Below, one piece after another: positions 7,148 to 11,279 of a stretch of DNA of 11,279 nt (position 1 is its first letter; each line of letters opens with the position of its first letter). Origin of the DNA: Bacillota bacterium (GTDB lineage Bacteria > Bacillota > Clostridia > Acetivibrionales > DSM-1351). A program made the position numbers and the translations under genes. The notes beneath the pieces were generated by a model. That model did no database searches. It was not told the DNA's origin and saw only the letters and a program-made list of their open reading frames with translations. The stretch spans positions 1 to 11,279 of the forward strand of contig JAEZFR010000124.1 of assembly GCA_023417285.1 (NCBI GenBank). The letters run 5' to 3'.

Positions 7148-7176
7148 ATATTATCAAAACTATTTGGCATAGTCAA
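7148..7176 (-). promoter_or_regulatory. XRE gene promoter overlapped by operator O1
   Basis: On the minus strand the -35 TTGACT (7176-7171) and -10 TAATAT (7153-7148) are 17 bases apart. The near-palindrome TTGGCATAGTCAA (7164-7176) covers this -35, so binding there would shut off the repressor's own promoter. Autoregulation is inferred from position. Confidence 0.6.
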
Positions 7177-7195
7177 TAAATATCAAGTATAAACA

Positions 7196-7224
7196 TTGAC
7201 AATATTGGCGAAGGCATGTATAAT
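7196..7224 (+). promoter_or_regulatory. Consensus SigA promoter for the small-gene operon
   Basis: Perfect -35 TTGACA (7196-7201), 17-base spacer and perfect -10 TATAAT (7219-7224). It is the strongest promoter-like match I found in the window and drives the genes at 7273 and 7439. Such a strong promoter would need a repressor to stay silent, which fits the operator directly downstream. Confidence 0.85.
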
Positions 7225-7225
7225 T

Positions 7226-7238
7226 ATGGCATAGCCAA
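7226..7238. promoter_or_regulatory. Operator O2 (ATGGCATAGCCAA), partner of O1
   Basis: TGGC-ATA-GCCA (7227-7237) is a perfect palindrome around a 3-base centre. Its sister O1 at 7164-7176 (TTGGCATAGTCAA) shares 11 of 13 positions. Their centres are 62 bases apart, six helical turns, which would allow looping. O2 covers the expected transcription start of the rightward promoter. Flanking AAATATCAA (7178-7186) and TTGATATTT (7241-7249) form a further 9-bp inverted pair around the promoter. Confidence 0.6.
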
Positions 7239-7272
7239 GTTTGATATTTTAAATAGGAAATGAGTGATAGAT

Positions 7273-7422
7273 ATGTCAACATTGTCAACTGAAGAAAAAA
7301 GGATAATTTCAACATTTGAAAAGGTTCTTCCAATGCTGACTGATAGGGAAAAAGACAGACTTCTTTGGATCTGTGAGGGACTTTTACTAAAATCAAAGCC
7401 GATGGAAGAAGAAAATTCATAG
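7273..7422 (+). CDS. Small hypothetical protein of the XRE-controlled operon, 49 residues
   Basis: ATG 7273 lies 49 bases after the consensus -10 box. The RBS is weak (AGGAAA 7255-7260, or GAGTGA at 7262-7267). The product is charged and helical: MSTLSTEEKRI, then FEKVLPMLTDREKDRLLWICEGLLL, then an acidic tail. The LTDREKDRLLWICEGL segment resembles the helical segment of many small phage and conjugative-element proteins encoded opposite XRE repressors, but I cannot name a family. It is the first gene after the promoter, the place of cro in lambda-type switches, but it has no helix-turn-helix that I can see. Confidence 0.6.
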   Translation: MSTLSTEEKRIISTFEKVLPMLTDREKDRLLWICEGLLLKSKPMEEENS

Positions 7423-7438
7423 AAGGGAGGAAGAAATA

Positions 7439-7639
7439 ATGCATTTATACACGTTTTCTCATGTTATTCAGGTTTTTATTCTTGGTTTTATAGGTGGCTT
7501 TTTCATAGGAGGTTTGCTGGTATCTAGCATCAAGTTTAAAAAGGTTACGGATAAAAGAATTGTAATTAAACCCATACAACGAAAAATACCCAGTGTTTCG
7601 ACCACTGAGTATTCGATAGTTTCTTACAAAAACTATTAA
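7439..7639 (+). CDS. Small single-span membrane protein, 66 residues
   Basis: ATG 7439 is preceded by GGGAGG (7425-7430) at 8 bases, 16 bases after the stop of the gene before it, so the two form an operon. Residues 7-31 form one membrane segment rich in glycine and phenylalanine (VFILGFIGGFFIGGLLVSS), followed by a basic tail (KFKKVTDKR, KPIQRK). The FxGGFxxGGL pattern recalls the DUF3789-type small membrane proteins of Firmicutes mobile elements; this is a loose resemblance. A small membrane peptide with a basic tail could also be a type I toxin, with the minus-strand RNA at 7727-7825 as a possible antisense partner, but no direct overlap is seen. Two hairpins in its 3' end (around 7586-7612 and 7615-7632) lack T-tracts. 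Confidence 0.6.
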   Translation: MHLYTFSHVIQVFILGFIGGFFIGGLLVSSIKFKKVTDKRIVIKPIQRKIPSVSTTEYSIVSYKNY

Positions 7640-7726
7640 GTTTAGGTGTACTCTCTGAAAAGTAACCTTTGATATTTTCAATTATAGGGCGTTTTCCTCT
7701 AAATTGCAATAGCAGTTTATGAAAAT

Positions 7727-7773
7727 AAAAAAGGCGACAACCAATCGTTTTTCACACCCATTGTGCTGCCGCC
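7727..7773 (-). terminator. Terminator of the predicted small RNA
   Basis: A GC-rich 12-bp stem with one bulged base (7761-7773 with 7733-7744), a 16-base loop and a six-base U-tract (7732-7727) read on the minus strand. Read on the plus strand there is no T-tract, so it is directional. Confidence 0.65.
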
Positions 7774-7825
7774 CACCCTTGAACCTTGATAACATAACTC
7801 TGTCATCAAATCATAGTATATAGGT
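7727..7825 (-). ncRNA. Predicted small RNA of about 100 bases, minus strand
   Basis: No good plus-strand gene covers this stretch, but the minus strand shows a complete transcription unit. A promoter (-35 TTGACG at 7860-7855, 17-base spacer, -10 TACAAT at 7837-7832) predicts a start near 7825. About 50 bases later a terminator hairpin begins: 7773-7761 pairs with 7744-7733 (GGCGGCAGC-A-CAA against TTGGTTGTCGCC, one bulge, two G-U pairs), followed by six U from 7732 to 7727. The unit points towards the small operon at 7273-7639 and would be antisense to any read-through from it. This fits a regulatory or antitoxin RNA. The function is unknown; 5' end accurate to a few bases only. Confidence 0.55.
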
Positions 7826-7831
7826 ACTTTA

Positions 7832-7860
7832 ATTGTATCGGTGTCTTAGGCGCCCGTCAA
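7832..7860 (-). promoter_or_regulatory. Promoter of the predicted small RNA
   Basis: Minus strand: TTGACG (7860-7855), exactly 17 bases, TACAAT (7837-7832). Five of six bases match the SigA consensus in each box. Confidence 0.6.
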
Positions 7861-8264
7861 CAGCAAAGGAAATAAATAGTTAAATGTGAGATGGGTTTGC
7901 TTGGGCACTTGACAGCAGATGAAGAGTGGAATATATACGCCAATCATACAGCAGTGGAATTAATTTGTGTTCCATGTATAAAAGAACTGCATTCGGCGGT
8001 TCACATGGATAATGGCAATATGCCAGGCATAAATGACTGCTGATAATACCGGAGCGGAGCCAAGAGGTTAAACCCTGCGAGGAAGTTGAAATTGAAGTTT
8101 GAATTGGCGAAATAGATTATTGTTTTTATCACAGTAGACTATGTACTGAATAACTTTTCAGTACATAGATGTGTTGTGAAAAGGTACATATGATTGATTT
8201 ATTAAATGTGTGGTTATTTGAATTTCTTGTAAGATTTTATACTTGAATTGAGTGAGGTGCTGTT
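7861..8264. other. GC-richer 400-base stretch without a clear gene; folded region or gene remnant
   Basis: The stretch from about 7890 to 8120 is richer in G and C than its surroundings. A plus-strand frame from ATG 7891 to 8043 encodes 50 residues (starting MGLLGHLTADEEWNIYANHT) but has no ribosome binding site and I do not recognise it. Nested complementary segments are visible: CGCCAAT (7938-7944) with ATTCGGCG (7991-7998, one bulge), GCAGT (7951-7955) with ACTGC (7986-7990), GGAA (7956-7959) with TTCC (7970-7973), and TGGCA-ATA-TGCCA (8013-8025). It may be a decayed gene, a structured RNA, or part of a transfer or recombination site. The 12-bp inverted repeat at 8139-8168 follows. Confidence 0.35.
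8139..8168. repeat. Perfect 12-bp inverted repeat (CTATGTACTGAA / TTCAGTACATAG)
   Basis: The arms at 8139-8150 and 8157-8168 match exactly around a 6-base spacer. No T-tract follows on either strand, so it is not a usual terminator. It lies about 100 bases before the 51-codon gene and 430 bases before the recombinase. Possible roles: operator, recombinase accessory site, or origin-of-transfer hairpin. Confidence 0.6.
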
Positions 8265-8420
8265 ATGAAAACATTAAAAGACGATATAAAACAAGATTCT
8301 ATTAAATTAATTATTAATGGTAAGCCTATTACCCTTTTATTTTCCCATGAACCTAACAAAGAAGCAGCCGGTTTCATTAAAAAAACATTGATTAAAGCCT
8401 ATACTATTAAAGTTATTTGA
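8265..8420 (+). CDS. Small hypothetical protein upstream of the recombinase, 51 residues
   Basis: ATG 8265 has GAGGTG (8254-8259) 5 bases upstream, a good site. The product reads MKTLKDDIKQ, then a beta-like IKLIINGKPITLLFSHEP, then a helix KEAAGFIKKTLIKAY. The strand-helix plan (a substrate-like strand, an F.....K turn, then K.KKTLI) resembles the very small proteins, such as TnpW-like ones, encoded just ahead of large serine recombinases in Firmicutes conjugative transposons. This is a pattern-level comparison only. It may act as a directionality or accessory factor for the recombinase. An extended -10 (TGATATAAT, 8418-8426) overlaps its stop and may help drive the recombinase gene 181 bases downstream. 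Confidence 0.55.
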   Translation: MKTLKDDIKQDSIKLIINGKPITLLFSHEPNKEAAGFIKKTLIKAYTIKVI

Positions 8421-8491
8421 TATAATTTCCACAATGCTTCAATAGTACTTTTCAAAGAAAACCTATAATAGCGTGGCATTCTTTTACATAA

Positions 8492-8565
8492 TGTGAGATA
8501 CTAATTGTGGTTGAAAAACCAGCAGTACCTTGGTAATTGAATATAATCAAGTGTCCGATCTCACA
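8492..8565. repeat. Inverted repeat TGTGAGAT ... ATCTCACA ahead of the recombinase
   Basis: TGTGAGAT (8492-8499) and its exact reverse complement ATCTCACA (8558-8565) are 58 bases apart and flank a TATAAT (8542-8547). The ten-base AATGTGAGAT at 8490-8499 also occurs at 7883-7892. Possible regulator sites for recombinase expression; chance is not excluded. Confidence 0.35.
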
Positions 8566-8601
8566 CACTATATTAATATGATATGAGAGGACGGATACTA
8601 A

Positions 8602-10224
8602 ATGGCTGAAAGAGTTTATTGTTTATATAGAGTTTCAACTGCAAAGCAGGTTGATTTTGATGATCATAACAATGCAGATATTCCTATGCAAAGAAAAGCT
8701 TGTCATGAATTTGCAGAACGGATGGGGTGGACTATTATCCGGGAAGAACAAGAAAATGGTGTTTCTGGATTTAAAGTTAGTGCAGCTAATCGTGATAAGA
8801 TAAAGCTTATTCAAGACCATGCGCAGCAAGGCAAATTTGACATTCTTTTGGTATTCATGTTTGATCGTATTGGTCGTATTGCCGAAGAAACGCCATTCAT
8901 ACTGGAGCAACTTGTAGAATCGGGAGTTAGGGTATGGAGTGTAAATGAGGGGGAGCAAAGATTTGATTCACACACAGACTTCCTGACAAATTATATTAGA
9001 TTCTGGCAAGCAAGTGGTGAAAGTAAAAAGACATCAATTAGAACTAAAACAGCATTGAGTCAAATGGTGCAGGAAGGCCGCTTCCGTGGAGGAACACCTC
9101 CTTACGGATATCATCTCGAAAAAAGTGGTATTATCAACAAGCGCAAACATGAAGTTTACAAGTTAGTTATAAATAAAGAAGAAGCTGAAGTTGTACGTAT
9201 GATGTTTAATCTATGTGTATCATCAGGGTATGGACGTTGGCGACTTTCAACATTCCTGAATGAAAAAGGTATTAAAAATAGGAGTGGTGGCAATTGGCAC
9301 GAAGCATCAGTTGGCAGAATACTTCACAACGTAATATATAAAGGTGTCCTTAAAAGTGGAACTACCTATTCTGAGCCTTTTAAAGAATTGCAAATTATTG
9401 AACCATCAACTTTTGACCTTGCACAAAAGTTAATGGACGAACGAACAAAAGAGAAGAATAATGAGCGAACAGTCCCACTTAACACTGCAGGTCAATCGCT
9501 CCTGTCTGGAAATGTTTTTTGCGGTCATTGCGGTGGCCGTCTAGTTTTAACAACCAATGGTAAAACAGTAAAACTAGCGAACGGTGATAAAAAGGTAATA
9601 AAGCGAATTCGATATGTTTGTTATAATAAGACAAGACACCGTTGTGAATGCGACGGACAAACTGGATACACTATGCATCTTCTTGATGATGCTGTGACTC
9701 AGGTATTGCATCAGATTTTCGACCGTATGGGAGAAGCTTCAGATAGTATGATTATGGGAAGTGTTGAGGATCGTCAAATAGCTGAACTACGGGCCGAACT
9801 AAAAAGAGTCAAGGCAGAGAATAGTAAGGCCAACAAAGAGTATGAATTACTAAAGGCAGAAGTAATCAAGGTGGTTCATGGAAAAAGCGACATGCCAAAA
9901 GAAGTCTTGTCCGAACTTGTAAATGAAAGTCGCAATAAGGTTATTTCTACTAGTGAAAGACTTACTACACTGAATGCAGAACTGGAAAGCGGTAATGCAA
10001 AAATTGAAGAAATGAAGACTGAGCTTACTCGTATACGTACATGGTCTGAGATCTTTTATGACAGTGATATGGAAATTAAAAAGATGATTACCAATTACAT
10101 TGTAAAGCGGGTCAGTGTATTTCGGGGATATAAGCTAGACATTGAATTGAATATGAATGTGCGTCAATTTCTAAACGGACTGGATTGTATCACCGAAGAT
10201 AAAGCACCAGATGTAGCATCGTAA
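8602..10224 (+). CDS. Large serine recombinase (TndX/TnpX-type integrase)
   Basis: 540 residues, ATG 8602, with GAGAGGA (8585-8591) upstream. The N-terminal resolvase domain (1-150) starts YCLYRVSTAKQ, with catalytic Ser12 and Arg10, and has the FDRIGR motif (Arg89, Arg92). The recombinase domain (about 165-285) includes GTPPYGYHLEKSG, the EEAEVVRMMFNL helix and NRSGGNWHEASVGRIL. A zinc ribbon follows: CGHC (Cys307, Cys310) with Cys340 and Cys348/350. A coiled coil (about 383-475) and a basic C-terminus end the protein. These domains and the length match the large serine integrases that move phages and conjugative transposons by joining attP and attB at a 2-bp core. All catalytic residues are present and the frame is intact, so it should be active. 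Its stop lies about 85 bases before an abruptly truncated tRNA gene, the probable integration junction. Confidence 0.95.
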   Translation: MAERVYCLYRVSTAKQVDFDDHNNADIPMQRKACHEFAERMGWTIIREEQENGVSGFKVSAANRDKIKLIQDHAQQGKFDILLVFMFDRIGRIAEETPFILEQLVESGVRVWSVNEGEQRFDSHTDFLTNYIRFWQASGESKKTSIRTKTALSQMVQEGRFRGGTPPYGYHLEKSGIINKRKHEVYKLVINKEEAEVVRMMFNLCVSSGYGRWRLSTFLNEKGIKNRSGGNWHEASVGRILHNVIYKGVLKSGTTYSEPFKELQIIEPSTFDLAQKLMDERTKEKNNERTVPLNTAGQSLLSGNVFCGHCGGRLVLTTNGKTVKLANGDKKVIKRIRYVCYNKTRHRCECDGQTGYTMHLLDDAVTQVLHQIFDRMGEASDSMIMGSVEDRQIAELRAELKRVKAENSKANKEYELLKAEVIKVVHGKSDMPKEVLSELVNESRNKVISTSERLTTLNAELESGNAKIEEMKTELTRIRTWSEIFYDSDMEIKKMITNYIVKRVSVFRGYKLDIELNMNVRQFLNGLDCITEDKAPDVAS

Positions 10225-10285
10225 TATTGACTAACCATTATAAACTCTCTTAAGCTGAAATATATCTTCATATATATAAGATTTT

Positions 10286-10330
10286 GTGGGGGTGCACACC
10301 CGACATATCGGGAGCGCATCACACTGGCAG
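10286..10330. other. Probable recombination junction (attachment half-site pair) of the element
   Basis: The bases from about 10310 rightward match a tRNA from its D-loop on, while those to the left do not continue the tRNA. CCCGA-CATA-TCGGG (10299-10312) is an inverted repeat across the point of change, and TGTGGGGGT occurs both at 10285-10293 and 10331-10339. Large serine recombinases act on sites of roughly 40-50 bp with a central dinucleotide, and the recombinase gene ends just before. The exact crossover cannot be placed without the other end. Confidence 0.5.
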
Positions 10331-10368
10331 TGTGGGGGTCAGGGGTTCAAGTCCCCTATGCTCCACCA
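10310..10368 (+). pseudogene. tRNA-Ala(GGC), 3' part only, 5' half missing
   Basis: From the D-loop GG (10310-10311) to the encoded CCA (10366-10368) every part of a tRNA fits: D-stem 3' strand GCGC (10314-10317), anticodon stem TCACA/TGTGG (10319-10323 with 10331-10335), loop CTGGCAG with anticodon GGC (10326-10328), T stem AGGGG/CCCCT around TTCAAGT, acceptor strand ATGCTCC (10358-10364) and A73. U70 and A73 agree with alanine. The 5' acceptor strand (about GGNGCAT expected) and the D-stem 5' strand are absent; GGGGTGC at 10289-10295 pairs only poorly and cannot be joined to a normal D-arm. I therefore call it a gene cut by insertion, not a working tRNA. A strong terminator follows at once. 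Confidence 0.7.
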
Positions 10369-10410
10369 AAAAGACATAGCTACTCCCTAAGGGAGTAGCT
10401 ATGTCTTTTT
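10368..10410 (+). terminator. Strong terminator directly after the tRNA fragment
   Basis: A perfect 20-bp stem (10368-10387 with 10391-10410) closes a 3-base loop; the right arm ends in five T and the left begins with five A. It starts at the last base of the CCA, as expected for the native terminator of the tRNA gene. Confidence 0.85.
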
Positions 10411-10418
10411 ATATCTAA

Positions 10419-10448
10419 ATATGGTATTACAAATTTATAATACCATAT
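10419..10448. promoter_or_regulatory. Palindromic operator over a TATAAT box, ahead of the flavodoxin-family gene
   Basis: ATATGGTATTA (10419-10429) and TAATACCATAT (10438-10448) are perfect 11-bp inverted repeats with an 8-base centre. The right arm overlaps a -10 TATAAT (10436-10441), 38 bases before the ATG at 10479. A dimeric repressor (MarR or HxlR type would be usual for this kind of gene) probably binds here. The -35 region is poor. Confidence 0.5.
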
Positions 10449-10478
10449 AGGCAAACAGCAATTTGAGGAGGTCTATTG

Positions 10479-11027
10479 ATGAATGTTTTATTGGTAAACT
10501 GTAGCCCTGTAAAAAATGGTGCCACAGCCGAAATAATAAACGTAGTCAACTCATTATTGGAAGCAAAATATGATATTAGAAACATTTGTATTGATGACTA
10601 TGAAATAAAGTTTTGTAAAGGATGCCGGGTATGTCATAAAACAGCAAAATGTATACAAAATGATGATGTTCTAAATGTCGTCAAAGAATATTGTTGGGCT
10701 GATATTATTATTTCAGTAGCACCTTCTTATTGGGCCGATATCCCCGGACAATTTAAATCATTTATAGACAGATGCACCCCTTGGTGTAATACACACGAGC
10801 CACATGCAATAATTGGTCATGGGAAAAAGGGATATAGTATTGCATTGCGAACAGGACCGAGTATGAAGGAGTGTAATAGAATAATAGAAAGCATAGAACA
10901 CTTTTATGGACACTTAGAAATAGTACCAAAGAATAGTTTGGGACTCTGTTCTATCGAGTATAAAGGTGATATTGAAAACAGAAAAAACGAAATAGAAAAA
11001 TTCTGTAATATAATCATGAATGATTAG
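10479..11027 (+). CDS. Flavodoxin-family / iron-sulfur flavoprotein-like NAD(P)H oxidoreductase
   Basis: ATG 10479 is preferred over the in-frame TTG at 10476 because GAGGAGGT (10465-10472) lies 6 bases upstream. 182 residues with a flavodoxin-like fold: first strand MNVLLVNCSP, FMN phosphate-binding loop SPVKNGATAE (9-18), then a compact cysteine motif C46-x2-C49-x2-C52-x5-C58, then PSYWADIPGQFKSFIDR (82-98), the usual flavin-binding and dimer segment. The CX2CX2CX4-7C spacing is that of iron-sulfur flavoproteins that carry a 4Fe-4S cluster beside FMN, though some family members have lost the cluster. Expected role: cytoplasmic flavin-dependent electron transfer or reduction of quinone, nitro or disulfide compounds; substrate unknown. 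It lies outside the element, after the tRNA terminator, and is likely controlled by the palindrome at 10419-10448. A terminator follows at 11166-11200. Confidence 0.85.
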   Translation: MNVLLVNCSPVKNGATAEIINVVNSLLEAKYDIRNICIDDYEIKFCKGCRVCHKTAKCIQNDDVLNVVKEYCWADIIISVAPSYWADIPGQFKSFIDRCTPWCNTHEPHAIIGHGKKGYSIALRTGPSMKECNRIIESIEHFYGHLEIVPKNSLGLCSIEYKGDIENRKNEIEKFCNIIMND

Positions 11028-11165
11028 CTCTAAAAATTTCAAGTGCTTGAACTCAAGAAAATCCTTTCTGTTTATAAATCTTTTTTCCACTGTTAATTCA
11101 ATAAAGATCGAACACTTGATAAAATGTAGTACTCAAAAAACTAAATATTGAGATTAAGTCATTAG

Positions 11166-11200
11166 GGCAGCTTGAACAACAAATCAGGCTGTCTTTTTTT
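11166..11200 (+). terminator. Rho-independent terminator
   Basis: GGCAGCTTG (11166-11174) pairs with CAGGCTGTC (11185-11193), with two G-U pairs, around a 10-base loop, followed by seven T. It lies 139 bases after the flavodoxin-family gene and 31 bases before the next start codon, so it may also attenuate the next gene. Confidence 0.65.
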
Positions 11201-11230
11201 CTCAAAAAACTATTAGAAAGGGGATTTAAA

Positions 11231-11279
11231 ATGGTAAATGAAAATTCCGTTTGTAAAGCTATATCCACAAAACTGATTT
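11231..11279 (+). CDS. Start of an unidentified gene, cut by the window end
   Basis: ATG 11231 has AAAGGGGA (11217-11224) 6 bases upstream, and the frame stays open to the window end. Only 16 residues are visible (MVNENSVCKAISTKLI), too few to name a product. It lies directly after a terminator-like hairpin. Confidence 0.5.
   Translation, partial: MVNENSVCKAISTKLI

Noticed and set aside
7160..7681. Minus-strand frames of 94 and 78 codons opposite the two small genes
   Set aside because: They run antisense to the better-supported small genes and a consensus promoter, lack ribosome binding sites, and have low-complexity hydrophobic content.
7717..7806. 29-codon minus-strand frame across the predicted small RNA
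   Set aside because: It runs through the terminator hairpin and T-tract, has no ribosome binding site, and reads through stem sequence.
7891..8043. 50-codon plus-strand frame
   Set aside because: No ribosome binding site and no recognised motif; kept only as part of the unexplained stretch.
8635..8958. 107-codon minus-strand frame
   Set aside because: Antisense shadow of the recombinase catalytic domain.
10289..10368. Intact tRNA-Ala gene
   Set aside because: The 5' acceptor candidate GGGGTGC gives three wobble pairs and a mismatch, and no normal D-arm can be built between it and the anticodon stem.
1..11279. CRISPR array or insertion-sequence ends
   Set aside because: No regularly spaced repeats and no transposase or paired terminal repeats were seen.

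Overview
The window looks like low-GC Bacillota DNA, most likely from the class Clostridia. The reasons are the strong AT bias, GGAGG-type ribosome binding sites, GTG and TTG starts, T-tract terminators and an AgrD precursor with the clostridial YQP..PKSL tail. It reads as the right-hand end of an integrated mobile island of more than 10 kb, followed by about 1 kb of flanking chromosome. The mobile part ends near base 10309, where the 3' part of a tRNA-Ala(GGC) gene begins abruptly about 85 bases after a large serine recombinase gene.

Layout. (1) 1-3569: the 3' part of a superfamily 1 helicase gene, then a gene whose product looks like an MraZ protein with an Mrr-type PD-(D/E)xK nuclease domain inserted between its two halves; together they look like a candidate defence pair. 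(2) 3743-6013: an agr-type quorum-sensing module. A 44-residue AgrD-like peptide gene (plus strand) faces an agrA-agrC operon (minus strand) across a shared bidirectional terminator; no agrB is present in the window. (3) 6014-6589: intergenic DNA with a nested inverted repeat around a 17-codon reading frame and a 21-bp-period direct repeat. (4) 6590-7639: a phage-like control region. A small gene converges on an XRE repressor gene, which diverges from two further small genes across two near-palindromic operators and a consensus promoter. (5) 7640-8601: a predicted small RNA on the minus strand, a GC-richer stretch that folds or is a gene remnant, a perfect 12-bp inverted repeat, and a 51-codon gene ahead of the recombinase. 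(6) 8602-10224: the large serine recombinase. (7) 10286-10410: recombination junction, tRNA-Ala 3' fragment and its terminator. (8) 10419-11279: flanking genes, namely a flavodoxin-family protein with an iron-sulfur-flavoprotein cysteine motif under a palindromic operator, and the first 16 codons of an unidentified gene.

Working model (inference): the recombinase moves the island, the XRE switch controls the small genes beside it, and the helicase/nuclease pair and agr circuit are cargo. The strongest novelty is the MraZ-nuclease-MraZ architecture next to a helicase. Second are the agr module without agrB and the serine-recombinase element that appears to split a tRNA gene. All calls were made by eye; no database search or folding program was run.
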